Origin: Mollicutes bacterium
GTDB taxonomy: Bacteria > Bacillota_I > Bacilli_A > Izemoplasmatales > Izemoplasmataceae
DNA length: 9,234 nucleotides
NCBI GenBank assembly: GCA_003555335.1
Contig: PWHD01000024.1
Span: forward strand, 1-9,234
Direction: 5' to 3'
The position numbers and the translations under genes are program-made. This document shows positions 5,085 to 9,234 of this stretch, piece after piece (position 1 is the stretch's first letter; every line of letters starts with the position of its first letter). The notes beneath the pieces were generated by a model that did not search any database, was not told the DNA's origin, and worked only from the letters and a program-made list of their open reading frames with translations.

Positions 5085-8060
5085 ATGCTGAATAAATCAA
5101 TGATTTTCACCCTGTTTATCATGGCATTTATAAGCTTCACCGGCCTTTCGGTGAACGCTTCGGACGCTTTGTCATTCACCCATGACGACACCGTCATCCC
5201 CGTCGAGCACATCAATCCGGTATCGCATTCCTCGGGTGGCCCCGAGTTTGACGATACCTCGGGTAAAGTGACTTTGTTCACGCCCGAATGGTTCTATGTG
5301 AACGCTGAAATGGAGGATGCGGACCTGCTTGTCATCGACGCACATTTCATTATCACCGACATTGCACGAGACAAGGCCCCGATCGCGCTGGATGGCATGG
5401 TGCTAGCTATTCCCGATTCACACGGCGCAAGCGGCACATTCACCATCGGTGATACGCTCACCCCAAGTGATCCGACCCGTATCCGTTTTATCGACCGCGC
5501 CCTTGAAGGCGACAATGGGGTCCGTGTTCCGATCACGGGAGCCAATCGTCCGCGCGGCACACGTGACATGATCTATTTCGATGCTTCTTACGGACTCAAG
5601 ACCGGTGCGGGACGTCTAGGGACAGAGATGACCGTCCGCATCGATACGGACGGCCGCTATGTTGTCGAGGCTTTCAGACCCCTTGTTACGGGGGATGATG
5701 AAGGCAGTGAAATCCCTTATGACGGTTTCGTCCTCTCAGCGGCCGGAACGCCGTATCAGTTCATGCTGAATGAAGATTATGCTTTTGGAAAAGGTGATAT
5801 CGTGGATTACATCGATACGACAATACTGGAGTCACAAACACATACCCATCCAATTTCGGACACCGACCCCACGCCCGAATCCAACCCTGGAGGCGATGGC
5901 GGGCGCGCCCTGCGTGGCGCAGACCAAATGATTGTCTACACGGACCAATGGTCCATGCAAACCGCCACTGGACACACCGGTACCAACGAATACGGACACG
6001 AGGTTGCAATCAACGCCCATGGTGAAGTCATCGCCATGGATACCAACGTCGTCATTCCCGAGAATGGATACGTTCTTTCAGGCCATGGCGTCGCTGCAGC
6101 ATTCCTGAGGGATCACGTTCGTTTTGGCTCGATCATCGACATCGACGGGTCAACCATTCACGTTCACAATGAATCGACTCGTCTCGCCATTTCTTCGGCG
6201 GAAAACGACATCGATGCCATGCGCACACGTTATGAGATGCGGATGGATGGGCTTTATGACGTCGACAGAGCCCAAGCCAAGACGATGATGGACCAAGCGG
6301 ACGAAAGTTTTGCACTCATGCAACAATGGCTTGAGGCGATGGACCTTGAAAACGAACCGGAAGAAGCCATGCGTCTTGCGACACGTATATCGCAACGTTA
6401 CGGTCAGCTTGATCGTGAGCTTGTCTCCCTGAGATATGCGCTCATGGTGTCTTATGAAATTGAAGGACGCGGCCTTTGGCATCGTCCCAACGAAAGCAAC
6501 CTTACCCAGATAAAAGAAAACATGGATCTTTGGGCCGACCTCGGCTTCAACATCCTTTATGTCGAAACCCTTTGGACCGGGTATGCCAACCATCCGAGCG
6601 AATACCTCGAGATGCATCCCGACATCAAAGGGAATACCTACGGCGAATACAGCTCGGATTATCTCAAAGCGTTCATTACAGAAGCGCACAAAAGAGGCAT
6701 TGAAGTCCATGCCTGGAATGAGATTTTCTTTTCGGGGTCCACAGCCCGCCCACTTTCGAACCTGCTCAGGGACAACCCCGAATGGCGTATGCTCAACCAC
6801 GATGGCACAGACGTGCAAAACAGCACGAAATTCTCCGATCCCGCCAACCTTGAACTGCGTCAATATCTGGTTGATTATCACACCGAACTCTTCAGCAACT
6901 ACGATCTGGACGGCATGCAGTTCGACTATATCCGCTATCCGTCATTAAACGCTGAGAATCATCCGGGCGTGAGAAGTGATTCAGGCTATACGGAAGCGGC
7001 TATGAGCCGATTCAAAGAGGAATACGGCATCACCGGCGATGTGAAAACGCTCGTGGATTCCGATTCTGACATCCTCGAGAAATTCAGCGAATTCCGTCGC
7101 CAACAAGTCACAGACAGCCTCATCGCCATTCGCGATGCCGTGCTTGAAGCACGGGCCGGCACGGAAATCTCGATGGCCATCGCCCCAAGACCAAACGAAG
7201 CGCGAACCCGTTACCTCCAACCGTGGCCCGAGTGGATTGAAGCCGGTCTCATCGACCACATAGCCCCCATGATTTATCATGGCGACGCCTCTGTTGTGGG
7301 TGATAGAGCGATGGTTGTCGAAAACATCTCAGACGGTCTTTCCCTTCAATACACCGGGATTGCGCCCGTATATTTCGGTTATACGGTCCTTGACAATCAG
7401 CTTCAGATTGAGGAAGTATATGAACGTGGAGCCTTTGGCAACGCCATTTTCGCCGCGCATAACGTCAATGGATACACCGAGTTTGAAGACGCGCTTAGAA
7501 TCAGCACCTACCGGCGATCCGCAATCACACCGCACGGGAACCTCTCAGACATCATGAACGTTTTTGTTGAGGGACAGCATCGCAGACTCGATGCACTTTA
7601 TATCCCTGCCGATGCCGTGAACGATGAAACCGCCTTGCGCGATGCCTTGGACGGCTTAAATGAGATGCCTCTCACAAACGCCATGGAGATCATGGATGCG
7701 TATGAACAGTTTGACGTGCTAAGAGCCTACGCGACGGTATATTTGGATGGGGCGGCCGCTGAGCGTCTAAGCGAAGATGCTTCACGAATGATGCGACTCC
7801 TCGATGTCCGCATCACCCGTGATCTTGTCCATCGCAATCTATGGAATCCGGGTGAAGACCCCGAACGTCCCGATCCGATGGGATTCGACTATGGGTCCGA
7901 TGAAGACGAAGGATCAAACGATGTTTCAGATAATGACGGTCAGGACACCGACGAGGGTATTGATTCCTCAACGTTAGAAACCATCATGATGGTCAGTGGC
8001 GTGTTTATCCTCATCGCCTTAGGCGGCATTGTGGCATTCATCGGAATCAAACGCATATGA
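5085..8060 (+). CDS. Secreted, membrane-anchored GHL10-family glycoside hydrolase (YngK/DigH-like)
   Basis: Extracellular enzyme of 991 aa, predicted to cut glycan chains at the cell surface. Order of parts: signal peptide at residues 1-25 (cleavage near VNA-SD); three related beta-rich repeats at about 61-125, 157-243 and 277-356; a helical segment at about 366-455; a TIM-barrel of the GHL10 type (COG1649, PF02638) at about 461-790; a helical region at about 826-915; an acidic linker at about 935-962; and a C-terminal membrane helix at about 966-988 ending in KRI. Barrel marks are GRGLWHRP, GFNILYVETLW, GIEVHAWNE, the LDGMQFDYIRYP strand (609-619) and a late IDHIAPMIY. In this family E. coli DigH cleaves peptide-free peptidoglycan strands, but substrates vary. 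Acidic residues in the barrel (D609, D614, E494, E546) are candidates for catalysis, not proven. No sortase motif. Followed by nagB after 19 nt, consistent with amino-sugar breakdown. Much longer than YngK (about 500 aa). Confidence 0.87.
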   Translation: MLNKSMIFTLFIMAFISFTGLSVNASDALSFTHDDTVIPVEHINPVSHSSGGPEFDDTSGKVTLFTPEWFYVNAEMEDADLLVIDAHFIITDIARDKAPIALDGMVLAIPDSHGASGTFTIGDTLTPSDPTRIRFIDRALEGDNGVRVPITGANRPRGTRDMIYFDASYGLKTGAGRLGTEMTVRIDTDGRYVVEAFRPLVTGDDEGSEIPYDGFVLSAAGTPYQFMLNEDYAFGKGDIVDYIDTTILESQTHTHPISDTDPTPESNPGGDGGRALRGADQMIVYTDQWSMQTATGHTGTNEYGHEVAINAHGEVIAMDTNVVIPENGYVLSGHGVAAAFLRDHVRFGSIIDIDGSTIHVHNESTRLAISSAENDIDAMRTRYEMRMDGLYDVDRAQAKTMMDQADESFALMQQWLEAMDLENEPEEAMRLATRISQRYGQLDRELVSLRYALMVSYEIEGRGLWHRPNESNLTQIKENMDLWADLGFNILYVETLWTGYANHPSEYLEMHPDIKGNTYGEYSSDYLKAFITEAHKRGIEVHAWNEIFFSGSTARPLSNLLRDNPEWRMLNHDGTDVQNSTKFSDPANLELRQYLVDYHTELFSNYDLDGMQFDYIRYPSLNAENHPGVRSDSGYTEAAMSRFKEEYGITGDVKTLVDSDSDILEKFSEFRRQQVTDSLIAIRDAVLEARAGTEISMAIAPRPNEARTRYLQPWPEWIEAGLIDHIAPMIYHGDASVVGDRAMVVENISDGLSLQYTGIAPVYFGYTVLDNQLQIEEVYERGAFGNAIFAAHNVNGYTEFEDALRISTYRRSAITPHGNLSDIMNVFVEGQHRRLDALYIPADAVNDETALRDALDGLNEMPLTNAMEIMDAYEQFDVLRAYATVYLDGAAAERLSEDASRMMRLLDVRITRDLVHRNLWNPGEDPERPDPMGFDYGSDEDEGSNDVSDNDGQDTDEGIDSSTLETIMMVSGVFILIALGGIVAFIGIKRI

Positions 8061-8065
8061 ACCCC

Positions 8066-8071
8066 AAGGAG
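8066..8071 (+). promoter_or_regulatory. Ribosome binding site of nagB
   Basis: AAGGAG lies 8 nt before the ATG at 8080. It rules out the longer in-frame extension that reaches back into the glycosidase gene (8029), because only the 8080 start gives the normal NagB N-terminus. Confidence 0.85.
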
Positions 8072-8079
8072 CTGACCTT

Positions 8080-8814
8080 ATGAATATCCACATACACCCT
8101 ACACATGAAGCGCTTAGCCGCCATGCGGCCAAGCTCATCATCGATATACTCACCCAGAATCCTTCGGCCGTTCTCGGTCTTGCGACAGGCGGGACACCGA
8201 AGCGCACTTATGAACTTCTGGTTGAGGACCACCGGAAAAACGGGACCAGCTATCAATCCGTCACCGCCTACAATCTGGATGAATATCTGGGGATTCCCGC
8301 CGAGCACGAGACTTCCTATAAGACATACATGAAACGCACCCTTTTCGACCATATCGACATTGAGCCGTCGCAGTGTTTTATCCCGGACGGCATGACGGAT
8401 GATGCGGACCGCGAATGCCTCGATTACGAAGACATCATTGACACCAACCCCGCGGATATCCAAATTCTCGGCATTGGGCGCAACGGTCACATCGGGTTCA
8501 ACGAACCGGCCACGTCCTTCGATTCCCTCACGCACCGCATCATGCTCGATGAGAAGACCCGACACGATAACGCCCGGTACTTTAGTACGCTATCCGATGT
8601 TCCCAAAGAAGCGATTACCATGGGCATCAAGAGCATCATGAAAGCCAAACACATCCTTCTGATCGCTTCAGGCAAAGCAAAAGCGGCTGCCATCAAGGCC
8701 ATGCTTGAAGGCCCTGTGACACCCGCGTGTCCCGCGAGCGCACTCAGAAACCACGATCACGTGACTGTGCTTCTTGACGAAGAAGCCGCAAACCATATCA
8801 AGGAGGCAACATAA
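8080..8814 (+). CDS. nagB: Glucosamine-6-phosphate deaminase NagB
   Basis: Cytoplasmic enzyme that turns glucosamine 6-phosphate into fructose 6-phosphate and ammonia, the last step by which amino sugars enter glycolysis. The 244-aa length matches the short Gram-positive type (B. subtilis NagB, about 242 aa), which lacks the extended allosteric C-terminus of the E. coli hexamer. Visible motifs: the phosphate-binding LGLATGGTP (32-40), YNLDEYLG with catalytic Asp67, and GIGRNGHIGFNEP (131-143) with His137 and Glu142. Asn135 stands where E. coli has Asp141; Gly-x-Asn-Gly-His is to my knowledge usual in Gram-positive enzymes and not a defect. The end (PACPASALRNHDHVTVLLDEEA) is also typical. It sits behind the glycosidase gene and shares 1 nt with the next gene (TAATG). 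No nagA (GlcNAc-6-P deacetylase) is in the window. Confidence 0.96.
   Translation: MNIHIHPTHEALSRHAAKLIIDILTQNPSAVLGLATGGTPKRTYELLVEDHRKNGTSYQSVTAYNLDEYLGIPAEHETSYKTYMKRTLFDHIDIEPSQCFIPDGMTDDADRECLDYEDIIDTNPADIQILGIGRNGHIGFNEPATSFDSLTHRIMLDEKTRHDNARYFSTLSDVPKEAITMGIKSIMKAKHILLIASGKAKAAAIKAMLEGPVTPACPASALRNHDHVTVLLDEEAANHIKEAT
8800..8806 (+). promoter_or_regulatory. Ribosome binding site of the Ig-like lipoprotein gene
   Basis: AAGGAGG, a full match, lies 7 nt before the ATG at 8814 and within the last codons of nagB. Together with the TAATG stop-start overlap it supports the start of a new, coupled gene here. Confidence 0.85.
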
Positions 8815-9234
8815 TGAAAAAACTTTTACTGACCACCGGGCTTTTCCTTTCCATCGCCCTTGTGGGGTGTACAGAGGAAAGTGACCCCGTCGATCCCGAC
8901 AAAGTCGCTTTGGAAGAAGCGATCAACACCATCTCCATTCCTGAAGCCGTCATTGACGGCGATACCATCGACCTTCCGGATGCCATCGAAGGCGTCACCA
9001 TCGAATGGTCGTCCGACAAACAGGGCATCATTCCTCCATCCGGCGAAGTGAGCCTTCCCGGCATGGATCCGCACGATGTGGTATTGACCGCCACATTCAA
9101 AAGCGGTGAACACAGCGAGACAAGAACTTACCAGGTAACCGTTCAGCCGAGCGAAGCCTCTTTGATTGACGCTGTGAAACAAGAACTGTCCCTGCCGAAC
9201 CGCACGATTTTTGAAAAAGACTATGGTTTCCCGA
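8814..9234 (+). CDS. Lipoprotein with aBig-type immunoglobulin-like repeats (3' end outside window)
   Basis: The 140 visible residues open with a lipoprotein signal (MKKLLLTTGLFLSIALVGC, lipidated Cys19), then a short acidic linker. Residues 31-110 look like one bacterial Ig-like domain of the atrophied aBig type: a helical lead (LEEAINTISIPE), then GVTIEWSSDKQGII, a SGEVSLP turn and a closing TYQVTV strand. A second copy begins at about 115 (LIDAVKQELSLPNRTI) and is cut by the window end. Such repeats usually serve as spacers or binding modules in long surface proteins, often ahead of a glycosidase or carbohydrate-binding part, which would lie beyond this window. The start is fixed by the AAGGAGG site; the ATG overlaps the nagB stop by 1 nt. 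Membership of the amino-sugar operon is clear; the actual function cannot be judged from this fragment. Confidence 0.85.
   Translation, partial: MKKLLLTTGLFLSIALVGCTEESDPVDPDKVALEEAINTISIPEAVIDGDTIDLPDAIEGVTIEWSSDKQGIIPPSGEVSLPGMDPHDVVLTATFKSGEHSETRTYQVTVQPSEASLIDAVKQELSLPNRTIFEKDYGFP

Noticed and set aside
6150..6881. Long antisense open frame of 243 codons within the glycosidase gene, and similar frames elsewhere
   Set aside because: They mirror strongly coding sense frames, have no ribosome site or recognisable protein features, and are expected in GC-balanced coding DNA.
7042..7055. Second cre-like match (TGAAAACGCT) inside the glycosidase gene
   Set aside because: Only the left half fits; the right half departs from the consensus and it lies deep in coding sequence.
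8029..8079. N-terminal extension of NagB into the glycosidase gene
   Set aside because: AAGGAG at 8066-8071 and the normal NagB N-terminus support the start at 8080.
8482..8484. Asn in place of the E. coli catalytic Asp141 in NagB as a sign of inactivation
   Set aside because: Gly-x-Asn-Gly-His is, to my knowledge, the usual form in Gram-positive NagB enzymes; Asp67, His137 and Glu142 are intact.

Overview
The window is a densely packed, single-strand (+) sugar-uptake and amino-sugar locus. The coding sequence is of roughly balanced GC content and the intergenic DNA is AT-rich. TGA is used as an ordinary stop (both permease genes end in it), so the standard bacterial code applies. Lipobox lipoproteins, AAGGAGG-type ribosome sites, a sigma-A-like promoter with a CcpA-type operator, a Gram-positive-type NagB and a surface enzyme held by a C-terminal membrane helix rather than a sortase signal all point to a Bacillota or Mycoplasmatota (for example Izemoplasma/Acholeplasma-like) lineage. 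The exact taxon cannot be fixed from this sequence.

Left part (2-2514): the C-terminal end of a DUF5696-family protein is followed, 1 nt later, by two CUT1-type sugar ABC permeases (MalF-like and MalG-like) that overlap by 11 nt. These three genes form one translationally tight operon.

Middle (2515-4135): a 117-nt gap carries a textbook promoter (TTGACT-17-TATAAT) with a CcpA/LacI-type operator across its spacer and -10 box. It drives a lipoprotein sugar-binding protein of 490 aa. That gene ends in a 10-bp stem with a UUCG loop. The binding protein therefore appears to have its own catabolite-sensitive transcription unit, separate from the permeases. No ABC ATPase is present.

Right part (4159-9234): four co-directional genes with short gaps and good ribosome sites. 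They encode a tandem-GNAT acetyltransferase resembling the glucosamine/glucosaminide acetyltransferase GlmA, a 991-aa secreted, membrane-anchored GHL10 (YngK/DigH-like) glycosidase with three N-terminal beta-type repeats, glucosamine-6-phosphate deaminase NagB, and the start of a lipoprotein with aBig-type Ig-like repeats (cut by the window end).

Taken together, the surface hydrolase would release amino-sugar glycan fragments, the ABC system could import oligosaccharides, the GNAT protein would re-acetylate de-N-acetylated fragments, and NagB would feed fructose-6-phosphate to glycolysis. This pathway is inferred from gene content; the substrate (peptidoglycan, chitosan-like or another glycan) is not shown by the sequence. 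No RNA genes, CRISPR arrays or mobile elements were seen, and no gene-free stretch exceeds 117 nt.
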